The position numbers and the translations under genes were made by a program. DNA of 64,000 bases from Lacrimispora sphenoides (GTDB lineage: Bacteria > Bacillota > Clostridia > Lachnospirales > Lachnospiraceae): contig NZ_FOIP01000001.1 in NCBI RefSeq assembly GCF_900105215.1, positions 3,350,501-3,414,500 on the forward strand, written 5' to 3'. Below, in pieces: positions 8,469 to 17,289 of the stretch. The first letter of the stretch is position 1; every line of letters starts with the position of its first letter. The notes under the pieces were generated by a model. It had not been told where the DNA came from, did not search any database, and saw nothing but the letters and a program-made list of their open reading frames with translations.

Positions 8469-9722
8469 ATGAAAATGAAAATGAAAATTGTTAGGGTCAT
8501 ACCAGCTTTACCTAAAGAGAATAAGCAGCTCAGAGTAGCTGCTTATTGTCGTGTCAGTACATCAAATAAAGCGCAACTACGCAGTTTGGACATTCAGATA
8601 AAAACTTACACAAAGATGATCCGAAGCAATACAGATTGGCTATTTGCTGGTGCGTTTTATGACATCGAAAGCGGGTTGCGTCGAAGCGGTCGAACTGAGC
8701 TGGATAAAATGCTTAGAAAGGCTGCGAAAGGAAAAATAGATTATATCATCACAAAATCAATCAGCAGAGTATCAAGAGATACTGTAGAGCTGTTGAAAAT
8801 AATCAAATTCTTGAGAGAAAGGAGTATCAATATGCATTTTGAAAATGAAAATTTGGATTCTATCAGAATGGACAAGGAATTTGAGATTACGCTTAGAGGT
8901 ATGCTGGCACAGGCTGAAAGCCGAAATATGAGTGGAAATATTCAATGGGGATTCCAGCGGAAGTTTGAAAATGGTGATATTTTTACAAAGTACAGGAATT
9001 TTATGGGGTATGGCTGCGTAGATGGCGAAATTGTTATTGTGCCAGAACAAGCTGAGATTTTGAGGACGATATTCAATTTATATTTGCAGGGACTGACATT
9101 TTATCAGATTAAGACTTATCTGGAGTCTATGAGAGTACGAACTGTTACTGGCAAGAAACATTGGGATACTACAACAATTCAGAAGATGCTGAAGAATGAA
9201 AAATACAAAGGTGATACTATGTTACAAAAGACTTTTATACAGGATTTTATGACGGGTAAGAAAGCAAAGAATGTAGGACAGCGTAATCGATACTATGTAA
9301 GAAATAGTCATCCAGCTATAATATCTGATGAAGTTTTTGATAAGGTACAGCAAGAAATGGCTAGACGGGCAAGGCTAGTTTACAAAGAAGATGGTACAGT
9401 GGAATCTGGCATCAGCAAGTATAACGGAAAATATTTTTGGGGTAATTTGCTTGTGTGCGGTGATTGTGGAGCCTCTTATCGGAGAAGAATGGAAAGAGGC
9501 GAGGTGGTTTGGAGATGTGCCACTAGAATTGAAAAGGGCAAAGACGAATGTGCTCTACCTACGCTAAATGAAAAGTGGTTAAAGGAAGAGCTCTCAGAGC
9601 TGATTTGTCACGGTATTTACGATGAAAGTGTAGTGAAGAGTAAGGTGGATAGAATTGAAGTGTATGATGGGCATATTTTAATTAAAGGATATGACGGGTC
9701 AAATGTGAAAGTTTGTTTATAG
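8469..9722 (+). CDS. Large serine recombinase (site-specific integrase/resolvase)
   Basis: 417 aa, at the short end for large serine recombinases. The N-terminal catalytic domain has RVAAYCRVST with the nucleophilic serine, then DIESGLRRSGRTELDKML and ITKSISRVSRDT. A Recombinase domain follows (MGYGCVDGEIVIVPEQAEILRTIF, then LKNEKYKGDTMLQKTF). A zinc ribbon begins CGDCGASYRRR and ends RCATRIEKGKDEC. The usual coiled coil after the ribbon is very short. The ATG at 8475 may be the true start, since AAGGA lies 6 nt before it. It is the only recombinase in the window and abuts the rumA/rlmD 3' end, so it is the natural candidate for having built the island. Confidence 0.92.
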   Translation: MKMKMKIVRVIPALPKENKQLRVAAYCRVSTSNKAQLRSLDIQIKTYTKMIRSNTDWLFAGAFYDIESGLRRSGRTELDKMLRKAAKGKIDYIITKSISRVSRDTVELLKIIKFLRERSINMHFENENLDSIRMDKEFEITLRGMLAQAESRNMSGNIQWGFQRKFENGDIFTKYRNFMGYGCVDGEIVIVPEQAEILRTIFNLYLQGLTFYQIKTYLESMRVRTVTGKKHWDTTTIQKMLKNEKYKGDTMLQKTFIQDFMTGKKAKNVGQRNRYYVRNSHPAIISDEVFDKVQQEMARRARLVYKEDGTVESGISKYNGKYFWGNLLVCGDCGASYRRRMERGEVVWRCATRIEKGKDECALPTLNEKWLKEELSELICHGIYDESVVKSKVDRIEVYDGHILIKGYDGSNVKVCL

Positions 9723-10026
9723 TGAAATAAGAACCTGGAGATACAGTTTCACTCAGGAATAGTGGCTAAACAAGAGGTGGATGACTATGAATAAACATTA
9801 AAATAGAAGCAGTGTGTCTTCTCTGCTCCTGTTGAATTTAAACTGCCAATAATAAAGTCCTTTAAGTGCTAAGGGCTTTATTATTGGCGGTTTCGCTATT
9901 ATGATTCTAAATATTCTGCAAAATTGTGTATAATGTGACGTTTTGCTGTTGTAAAAACATAGGAAGAGATATACAATTATAATAACAATATTGTTTATAT
10001 TATTATCTCGATTAGGAGGTATCACT
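9723..10026. other. Intergenic region with long hairpin (9845-9888)
   Basis: About 300 nt without a gene. Arms at 9845-9862 and 9871-9888 pair over 18 bp with one mismatch around an 8-nt loop. The structure is A+T rich and could terminate the recombinase transcript. A TATAAT at about 9929 could be the -10 of the downstream operon, but I see no good -35. Confidence 0.65.
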
Positions 10027-10287
10027 TTGTCAACAGTAAATGAATTATTAGATATGGTAAAAAGAGAATTAGCTAACCTTAAATCAGGTGAAATTTTCTT
10101 GGCTCGTGATCTTTTTAAAGGCTACGAGTGGAATAGAGTATTACGAAGTGACCGACTCCTCCTTGGCACCTTATTTCTCAATTATATTAAAAGTGATGAT
10201 TTAGGGATTATCCCGATTGAAAAAACTTCATCTGGGCAGCAGAGATATATAAAGGAGGATATATATAATGTTAATACCGCCTTTTAG
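10027..10287 (+). CDS. Small DUF1413-like (winged-HTH-like) protein, first gene of ABC-3C-like operon
   Basis: 86 aa from a TTG start at 10027, 7 nt after AGGAGG; no ATG is better placed. The core FLARDLFKGYEWNRVLRSDRLLLGTLFLNYI...IPIEKTSSGQQRY matches, from memory, the small DUF1413-type proteins that look like a single winged-helix domain. Its end overlaps the next gene by 20 nt, so the two are co-translated. A role as operon regulator or as DNA/nucleotide sensor of the defence module is inference. Confidence 0.7.
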   Translation: MSTVNELLDMVKRELANLKSGEIFLARDLFKGYEWNRVLRSDRLLLGTLFLNYIKSDDLGIIPIEKTSSGQQRYIKEDIYNVNTAF

Positions 10288-11770
10288 TGCTATTCCATCT
10301 TGGGAAGGTTTCGAATATCAAGGCTATTGTGCGCTATATTTTGCTTTAAAGCAGATTTATGATTTAATTCAAAATAACAAAGTAGAAAGTATCAATTACT
10401 TTAAATTAGGTTTAGAGGGTGAAGATGATTTTTCTATTATACAAAATGATGAGTATCTTAGTTTGCACCAAGTAAAGTATGGCAGTTTCTCTTTAAAAAA
10501 TAAAGATAAGCTTTGTTTTATATTATCAATTTTACAATATAAGGCAAAGTATGGCTATTTCCACGTTAGTAAGCCAAAGACTTTATCATTAGATTTCATT
10601 GCAACTACTCAAAATTTAATTGATGAACTATTAGAAGAACTGAAAAAAGAAATTAAGGCTAAAAATGAAATACTTCCAAATGAATATGACAAATATTTGC
10701 TGATAGAAGATATTACTGCAGATACGACAAAAGGTTCTGTCTACAGCATAATTAAATTTGTGAGTAAGAAGCCAATTGATAAAACCAACTTACTAGAAGC
10801 GAAAACTGATATAGAAAAAGAATTAATTTGTTACAAAAAAGACCTTTCTACTAAAGATGATAAAGATTTATGGGCTGTGAATGAGGAGATCTTTGCATCA
10901 ACAAGGGATGTCAAGATTGCAACATATAAATTAATTGAGAAAATATTAGAAATTCAGTATCCAAACAGAAAAATGTACTTAGACAATTGTGAAGTAAGGT
11001 TGATTTGTGATCAAGCATTTTTATTTATAAAAGAAAACGTTCAGGACTCTAATACAAAGAAAAGAAAAAATAATTGTAAAATTAACTTTAAAGATATATA
11101 CGATAAAGTTGTATTTGACTATAAGACAGACAGTTATACAGTAGACTTCCAATATTATAAACTGTTGGAGCGTATAGAAGATGTATTCAATAAGTATCCG
11201 ACTAGCACTAACAATAATTGCGATTTTGATAAATGTGAAGAATGCGAAAAATGTAATCTTTATGAGCAAATAGAAAAAGTGTTTCAACTTACATCCGAAG
11301 AACAAAAAGAATTTTTATATAAACTACTACTAAAAACACCTAATCACGACTTACCTAATGAGTCTCTTGTAAATAGATTGATTATCACTCTATTACGTAA
11401 AATTAATGGTTTAAAACTTGAAGAGTCAAATGCAATTTTAATGCAAAGTAAAGGCAAGTTTTTCAGGTTAACATTAGATTCAAGTGGTGAAAACTATGAA
11501 CTATGCGAACAATTAAACCAAGAACTACATAGAGCAGATGGTGATAAATTACTAATATACGAAACAGATGTACTTATAACCGATCAGTTGAGTGAAGAAA
11601 GCTTTTTACATGATGGAAATAAGTTTAATATTATAGGTGAAAAAGAGTTAAAAGATATTGCTCAAATAAGTTCTGATACTATTGAAAAGAAAAAAATAAA
11701 CATTAATAAACCTAAAATCATGAGACTAATTAATCGTATAGATGCTGAAAAGGAGCTAAAGAATAAATGA
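10268..11770 (+). CDS. Nuclease-like effector of an ABC-three-component-type system
   Basis: 500 aa. The N-terminus (SWEGFEYQGYCALYFALKQI, then LGLEGEDDFSII and LHQVKYGS) has the layout of a PD-(D/E)XK-type domain as in DUF4297/Cap4 nucleases, with D53/D54 and Q68-x-K70 as candidate active-site residues. A cysteine cluster in the middle (CDFDKCEECEKC, about residues 317-328) may bind zinc. The C-terminal ~150 residues are likely the domain that docks to the partner ATPase. AAAGGAGG precedes the ATG, and the stop overlaps the next gene by 4 nt. In ABC-3C systems such a protein is the effector; DNA as target is inferred. Confidence 0.65.
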   Translation: MLIPPFSAIPSWEGFEYQGYCALYFALKQIYDLIQNNKVESINYFKLGLEGEDDFSIIQNDEYLSLHQVKYGSFSLKNKDKLCFILSILQYKAKYGYFHVSKPKTLSLDFIATTQNLIDELLEELKKEIKAKNEILPNEYDKYLLIEDITADTTKGSVYSIIKFVSKKPIDKTNLLEAKTDIEKELICYKKDLSTKDDKDLWAVNEEIFASTRDVKIATYKLIEKILEIQYPNRKMYLDNCEVRLICDQAFLFIKENVQDSNTKKRKNNCKINFKDIYDKVVFDYKTDSYTVDFQYYKLLERIEDVFNKYPTSTNNNCDFDKCEECEKCNLYEQIEKVFQLTSEEQKEFLYKLLLKTPNHDLPNESLVNRLIITLLRKINGLKLEESNAILMQSKGKFFRLTLDSSGENYELCEQLNQELHRADGDKLLIYETDVLITDQLSEESFLHDGNKFNIIGEKELKDIAQISSDTIEKKKININKPKIMRLINRIDAEKELKNK

Positions 11771-12570
11771 TAAATATTTTAGATAATATATTTGACTATT
11801 ATAAATACCAAAAAATAAATATTTCTGATTTACAAAATCAAAATAATATCTTATTTTATAAGCATCAAGATACTTCAATAGCTAACTATTTTTTGGTGTA
11901 TGAAATAGATTGTAGAGAATTCGAAGACGATGAACAGAAAGTAAAACTTGCTTTAGATGAACTTGAAAAATTATATGCCACAAAATCAAAAGATAGCTAT
12001 ACTTTAAGAAGCAAAATATTGGAACAATTTAAAAGCACACAAGAGGCTAGTCAGATAGATAAAAATACTTCTGCGATATATCTTCTACTATTTAACAATA
12101 TTGAACAGTTGAACAAATATAGAAATGAAGTCTATTCTATAGAAGAATCACCTAATTACTTCAAAAGATACGTTTTGCCCTACACACTGAAGCAGTTGAA
12201 TCAATTGAATGATGCACTATCTCAATTTCCAGATAGATCATTAGATGAGGCATTATGCCAAATTATAGATAATGAAGACAATTATTTTAGATTAGTTGAA
12301 GGAAAAGATCTGGAAAGTACTTATGGACTTGTAATTCGGATGTTTTCTAAACTTCCATTTTTGCAGTATAAATTTAAGACTGAATTAGCACCTGAACCCA
12401 TAGAAAAACAGGTTGAACGTAATTTAAAAGAAGAGCAAATCAATTATCATCGAATTTTGAATAATGATGAAATTAATATCGAGGAGATACTTCTATTAGA
12501 AGATAGTCTTGTCATTGCTGAAGATGAGATAGATAAAGAAATCAAAAAAAGGATGAAAGGGGTAAAATAG
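11767..12570 (+). CDS. ABC-3C middle component-like protein
   Basis: 267 aa, no recognised catalytic motif, strongly acidic and helical. It opens MINILDNIFDYYKYQ and contains a long charged central region (YEIDCREFEDDEQKVKLALDEL). Its place between an effector-type gene and an SMC-like ATPase, with ATGA and 1-nt overlaps on either side, is the position of the middle component in ABC-three-component conflict systems, where it bridges ATPase and effector. The assignment rests mainly on size and context. Confidence 0.6.
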   Translation: MINILDNIFDYYKYQKINISDLQNQNNILFYKHQDTSIANYFLVYEIDCREFEDDEQKVKLALDELEKLYATKSKDSYTLRSKILEQFKSTQEASQIDKNTSAIYLLLFNNIEQLNKYRNEVYSIEESPNYFKRYVLPYTLKQLNQLNDALSQFPDRSLDEALCQIIDNEDNYFRLVEGKDLESTYGLVIRMFSKLPFLQYKFKTELAPEPIEKQVERNLKEEQINYHRILNNDEINIEEILLLEDSLVIAEDEIDKEIKKRMKGVK

Positions 12571-14978
12571 TGAGTTATAAAATTGAAAGTCTAAAAGTCC
12601 GCAATTTTAAGTGTTTTGATTCTAAAAAATTTTATGAATTCTACTTTATACAGGATGCAAATCCTACTATTTTATCAGGACCCAATGGATTTGGTAAAAC
12701 AACATTTTTTGATGCCATTGAGCTGATTTTTACAAAAAGAATAACACGTTTAAATTCAGAGATTGAAGATGGAAGAACTAATCTTGGAAAAAATATTCTG
12801 TTAAATACATCAGATGAATGCGGATATTTGATATTAACATTGATAAATGTAAGACATGAAAAGATAACTATTATTGCGGAGATAGATAATGGTCTTACAA
12901 AGCTATTTATCGATACAGCTATTAAATTTACTTGTATTGAAGGAACAATTGATACAAATAATTTTGATGAATTTTTGAGTGGCAATATAAATTGGAAGGA
13001 CGATATTTCAGAATATGAAAATTTAAATTACATAAAAGAGCATTTTAATATCTACTATTACGTTTCTCAAGCGGAATCTGTTCATTTTCTAAAAAATAGT
13101 ATTTCCAGTAGAAAAGACAGTATGACTAAACTTCTTCAAACAGAAAGTATGCAAGAGAAAATCGATAAGATAGAGAATAATTTAATTGGAGCTACAAGGG
13201 CAAGAACAGGAGTTTTAATTAATGATGAAATAAAAACAACAAAAAGTGAGTTAGATATTAAAATATCAAATTTTAAGATGAAATTGGATGCTACTGGTGG
13301 AGAATATAAAGAAATCAGTTATACACCATTGTTAATGTATTCGCAAGATTGTGAAATGAAAAAATGGGATTTTGAGAATTTAGAGTTAAAGGATATTTCA
13401 GAGAAACAACTGTCAGCATATATTGATGAAATAAATGGCATTTATAATTTATATCAAGATTTACCTGACTATAGGAAGTTCCTGAAAAATAATGAAATAT
13501 TGATGTTTTCAAATAACAATGAAGCAATCTTAAGCTACATAAAATTCAGTGAATTTATGAACGGTAATAAGTTTAATCTTAAACAGGTTGAAGATGAAGT
13601 TACAAAATTAAACAGATTGCTGGATGTTTTTAAATACAGTGCTTTCTTCCGCAGTGAATTGGATATTTCAAAATATAAAAAAGAAGATATGATTTCTTTG
13701 CAAGAAATAGGAATGATTCCTGATACGTTAGTAATTGCTGACATAGATAATCTTGTTAACGAAATAAAAGTACTAAACTCCAAACTTGGAGAGAACCAAA
13801 AGAAGGCAAATGAACTGATACAAGCGAGAGAAAAGCTACATTCAGTTAGAGAAAATAATGCAAATTTAAATCGTTGTCCTTATTGTAATAGCCATTATGA
13901 CAATCCTGAGTTATTGGAAGCAGCATATAGCTCTTTAAGTACTCAGTTGAAAAACTCACAAGATAATATTTCTATAGAACTAAAAGGTAAGAAGGCGAAA
14001 CTATCTAATTATGCTAAATCAATAGTTGATTCAATAGAAGCATTGTTCGCGCGAAAAGATGACAACGAAATTGAACAAATTCGTACAATTGCTAGTGAAT
14101 ATTCTATGCTTCTTAAGTCAGAAAAGAAAATCAGTGATATTTCAAAAATTCATGGATTGGTTGGAGAAGTTAATTCGTGGAGAGAACTTGATAAGACAAG
14201 CAAAATTGTTGAACTGAAAAGAATTATTGAGTCGAATATTTCTGACTATGAAAATAAGAGTTTTTTAGAGAATTTAAAACACTATAATTATGACAATATA
14301 TTTATGGAAAATGCTGGCCTATTATCGATTGAGCAATCAAATTTAAAAGACAAAACTGCTACAGATAATAAAATTATGTTTGTAAGATACCAAAATAGTC
14401 TTCTGAAAAATAATGAAATCGATCAGATCAAAAATGATATTAAGACATTAATCATCAAATTGAAGAAACTTGAAAAAATCAGAAATAACTTTGATAATCT
14501 AAAGAACTTGTATAATACTACAATAGACGAATATAAAAATTTAGTTTTAAAGAAGTTGCGAGTGCCTCTCCTAATATACACAGGGAAAATATTGCAGGAC
14601 TATCAAAATGGTCTAGGTGTATTTATTAATAAAGACGAAATGAGATTTGTTTCAAATGGTGATGCAAAACATGACATACTCAATACATTTAGCTCAGGAC
14701 AACTATCTGGGTTTATTCTATCTTTTTTGTTTGCAATGAATAAGCGATATATTTCAGAACAAACAGATGATATAGGATTTATTCTAATTGATGACCCAGT
14801 ACAAACTATGGATGATATTAATATAGCATCATTTATAGAAGTGCTAAGGAACGATTTTCCAAACAAGCAGATTATTTTATCTACACATGAGACTGACAAA
14901 GAAAATTATATATTATACAAATTTTTAAAATATAATCTAATAGGCCAATCGTTTAATGTAAAGGATAATATGTATTAA
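12570..14978 (+). CDS. SMC/Rad50-like AAA ATPase of ABC-3C-type system
   Basis: 802 aa with a GTG start that overlaps the previous stop. Walker A is GPNGFGKTT (residues ~37-45). Long coiled-coil regions flank a CPYC at residues 436-439, a half zinc-hook as in Rad50. The C-terminal lobe has FSSGQLSGFILSFLFA as ABC signature and FILIDDPVQTMDDI as Walker B (D741-D742), then ILSTHE as H-loop. It is expected to sense DNA or phage structures and license the nuclease-like partner. Codon use is very A+T rich, unlike the flanking chromosome. Confidence 0.82.
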   Translation: MSYKIESLKVRNFKCFDSKKFYEFYFIQDANPTILSGPNGFGKTTFFDAIELIFTKRITRLNSEIEDGRTNLGKNILLNTSDECGYLILTLINVRHEKITIIAEIDNGLTKLFIDTAIKFTCIEGTIDTNNFDEFLSGNINWKDDISEYENLNYIKEHFNIYYYVSQAESVHFLKNSISSRKDSMTKLLQTESMQEKIDKIENNLIGATRARTGVLINDEIKTTKSELDIKISNFKMKLDATGGEYKEISYTPLLMYSQDCEMKKWDFENLELKDISEKQLSAYIDEINGIYNLYQDLPDYRKFLKNNEILMFSNNNEAILSYIKFSEFMNGNKFNLKQVEDEVTKLNRLLDVFKYSAFFRSELDISKYKKEDMISLQEIGMIPDTLVIADIDNLVNEIKVLNSKLGENQKKANELIQAREKLHSVRENNANLNRCPYCNSHYDNPELLEAAYSSLSTQLKNSQDNISIELKGKKAKLSNYAKSIVDSIEALFARKDDNEIEQIRTIASEYSMLLKSEKKISDISKIHGLVGEVNSWRELDKTSKIVELKRIIESNISDYENKSFLENLKHYNYDNIFMENAGLLSIEQSNLKDKTATDNKIMFVRYQNSLLKNNEIDQIKNDIKTLIIKLKKLEKIRNNFDNLKNLYNTTIDEYKNLVLKKLRVPLLIYTGKILQDYQNGLGVFINKDEMRFVSNGDAKHDILNTFSSGQLSGFILSFLFAMNKRYISEQTDDIGFILIDDPVQTMDDINIASFIEVLRNDFPNKQIILSTHETDKENYILYKFLKYNLIGQSFNVKDNMY

Positions 14979-15054
14979 TTTATCTTAGAAAATTAAACTA
15001 CTGAAATTTGCAAGAGAAGTATGATGAAAGGCTTTAATCTACTTTTAAGAAAAA

Positions 15055-15153
15055 TACCCTGCAGCCAAGGGGGTGCCAGGCTCGATGGTCATCAGAATTG
15101 CAGCAACAAGGCATACGGAGGTGATTGTCGAAATTTGTCGAATGAAAGTGTGA
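15055..15153 (+). repeat. rumA/rlmD 3'-end-like repeat, copy R1
   Basis: Reads VIRIAATRHTEVIVEICRMKV then stop, matching the position of PATEHMESIVLLQR in the intact methyltransferase. The preceding AAGGGGGTGCCAGGCTCGA is shared exactly with the copy at 21520 and partly with that at 40000. It lies between the ABC-3C-like operon and the TIR gene and marks a cassette border. Confidence 0.72.
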
Positions 15154-15751
15154 GACTTATGATATACCTTTTTTATATAATGTGGTAAAATGATAATTGA
15201 ATTTTACTATAGAAGATTTACTATTAACAGGATTAGTATTATTTGTAGATAGGTGTTAAAGGTCTTCAATAGCAATGTCGAGGACCTTTTCCAAAATTAA
15301 AAAAAGGTACCGCTTATCGAAAGAGTATTGGCTCCCAGATTTTATTGCAAATAATTCTGGGGGTTTATTTTATATCTAGTGTCCGGGAGGTTTAGAGTAT
15401 CTATATCTGAAACTATATATATTAACACATAAGTATTTTTAATTGCTGGAATATAGAAATTTGCATTGATCACATGAATAATATTATCAATATATTTATT
15501 AACTTTGTTATAATATTTTAACAGCAAGATAAGAAAGGCATGTTAATAATTGAACGCGGAATTAATAAGAAAAGTGTAGGCGATGGGAGGAAATTTGTTT
15601 GAATAGGTATGTGTAAATTTTAAAAAAACATAGAACTTAGATGATGTTGTCTTAGATGTGATAGGAATACACATTTGATATATTTATAAGAATATATTTT
15701 GATTTATATTAGATAAAAACTATAGAGATATGTACATAGGAGAAGCAAATT
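15154..15751. other. A+T-rich intergenic stretch with two hairpins
   Basis: Nearly 600 nt with no gene I can support. A hairpin at about 15259-15292 (AAAGGTC / GGACCTTT) ends in TTTTCC. A second at about 15330-15368 pairs CTCCCAGA with TCTGGGGG before TTTATTTT. The second resembles the terminator at 35008-35050 in both sequence and lead-in (AGTATTGRCTCCCAGA). Confidence 0.55.
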
Positions 15752-17071
15752 ATGATTTCTGTTTTTCTATCATATTGTCAAAAGGATAGTCGATATGCTG
15801 ATGAGATAGATTTTCATTTTAGAAATACAAATATTACTATAAAAAGAGATATAAGAGAAATAAGTAGTTGGAAAAGTATTCGTGAATATATGAAAACTAT
15901 TCGAAATATGGAATATGCAATATTGATTATCACGGAAAATTATTTAAAATCTTTTAATTGTATGTATGAAGTAATGGAATTAATGAAAGAAAAGAATTAT
16001 CAGAATAGGATATTTCCTGTTTTATATACAATTGATATTTATGAAACGACAGGAAAAATTTTATATATTAAATATTGGGAAAACGAATATTGTTCCTTAA
16101 AACGCCAAATTAGGCAACTTAAAATGGAAAATGCTATTTCTGTTATCAATAAATTAAAAGAGATTCAAAGTATTCAATCTTCAATAGATGAATTCTTGAG
16201 TTTGGTTACTGACATGAATAATCCAGACGTAAAGAATGTTAATAAAGAAATAGAAAAGCACTTGAAGTTGCAAAATATTTTGAAAGAAGAAACTGAAAAA
16301 GGATTATACTCAGGTATTATTGCTATTGTAAATCCGGCAGGTGGAGTAGGAAAGTCTACAGTAGCAGGTGGATTATCATATGCACTAAGAAAGGTTCTGA
16401 ATAAAAAAGTACTTTGTATAAGCCTGGGTTCTTTGGATAATGCACAATATATTTTAGGCTTACATGAAGAAAATGAAGATAGAGTTTTTGTATACGAACA
16501 AACATGTGTTCACCAAACCCCATGTGAAGTGGATTTTATATATAATAAAGAGATGAAAGAGTTCCGCCTAATGCAAGAGCTGCAATACGGTAAATCAAAT
16601 TGGGATGGGATATTAAGCGAAATAATAAATCAGAAAATATATGATTTTATAATTATAGATTGCGGAAGAGGCAACGACGGATTTAACCAAATAGAGATTC
16701 TTAATTTAGCAGATAACATTATTATTCCATTGGGAGATAATATTCAATCTATTAATGGTGTTAAGAATGTTGCCAATATTGTTAAAAATGAAAAAAGGGT
16801 AAAAAATATTTGGCTGCTTAATTCAATTGGACATTTTATTGGAAAAGGAAAATTAAATGAGGATTTGCAGCGCATATTTACCAAAACTATAAATGTACTT
16901 CAGAAGGAAAATATAGTGATAAGTGAGTTCACCACAATAATACCTAGAATTAATAAAATGGTAGAAGTTACTTGGGAAAGAGGTATTTTAATTGAATCAT
17001 GTAAAATACGAAAAGTAAAGCAGGCTTATATTAATTTAGCAAAAGAGGTGGAAGAGAACTTTTGTGATTAA
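15752..17071 (+). CDS. TIR domain fused to ParA/MinD-like ATPase
   Basis: 439 aa. Residues 1-~135 are a TIR domain: MISVFLSYCQKDSRYADEI, a central AILIITENYLKS, and C70-x-x-E73 in NCMYEVMEL, where E73 matches the catalytic glutamate of NAD-cleaving TIRs. After a short coiled linker a ParA/MinD-like P-loop domain begins with IIAIVNPAGGVGKST (194-203) and has FIIIDCGRG as Walker B. The ParA signature lysine (KGGVGK) is an alanine here, and the A-prime aspartate is also missing. AGGAGA lies before the ATG. It stands alone with its own upstream region. NAD depletion on infection is plausible, but the fusion is not a standard one. Confidence 0.8.
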   Translation: MISVFLSYCQKDSRYADEIDFHFRNTNITIKRDIREISSWKSIREYMKTIRNMEYAILIITENYLKSFNCMYEVMELMKEKNYQNRIFPVLYTIDIYETTGKILYIKYWENEYCSLKRQIRQLKMENAISVINKLKEIQSIQSSIDEFLSLVTDMNNPDVKNVNKEIEKHLKLQNILKEETEKGLYSGIIAIVNPAGGVGKSTVAGGLSYALRKVLNKKVLCISLGSLDNAQYILGLHEENEDRVFVYEQTCVHQTPCEVDFIYNKEMKEFRLMQELQYGKSNWDGILSEIINQKIYDFIIIDCGRGNDGFNQIEILNLADNIIIPLGDNIQSINGVKNVANIVKNEKRVKNIWLLNSIGHFIGKGKLNEDLQRIFTKTINVLQKENIVISEFTTIIPRINKMVEVTWERGILIESCKIRKVKQAYINLAKEVEENFCD

Positions 17072-17289
17072 CTGAATTATCTAAAATTTTGCTTGGTCTA
17101 TTTGTTGAAAAAAAGTAGAATGGAAAATAAAAAATCACATAGATATTATGCACTAATTGTAAAGTAAAATAGAGGCATAACAATTCGAGGATTTATAATT
17201 TTACTATGATTTATGTTAGTTGGTCAATTTATAAGATTTACTATGTATTATAAAATACGAATTTAACAAAATAGAGTGGAGGTTAGTCA

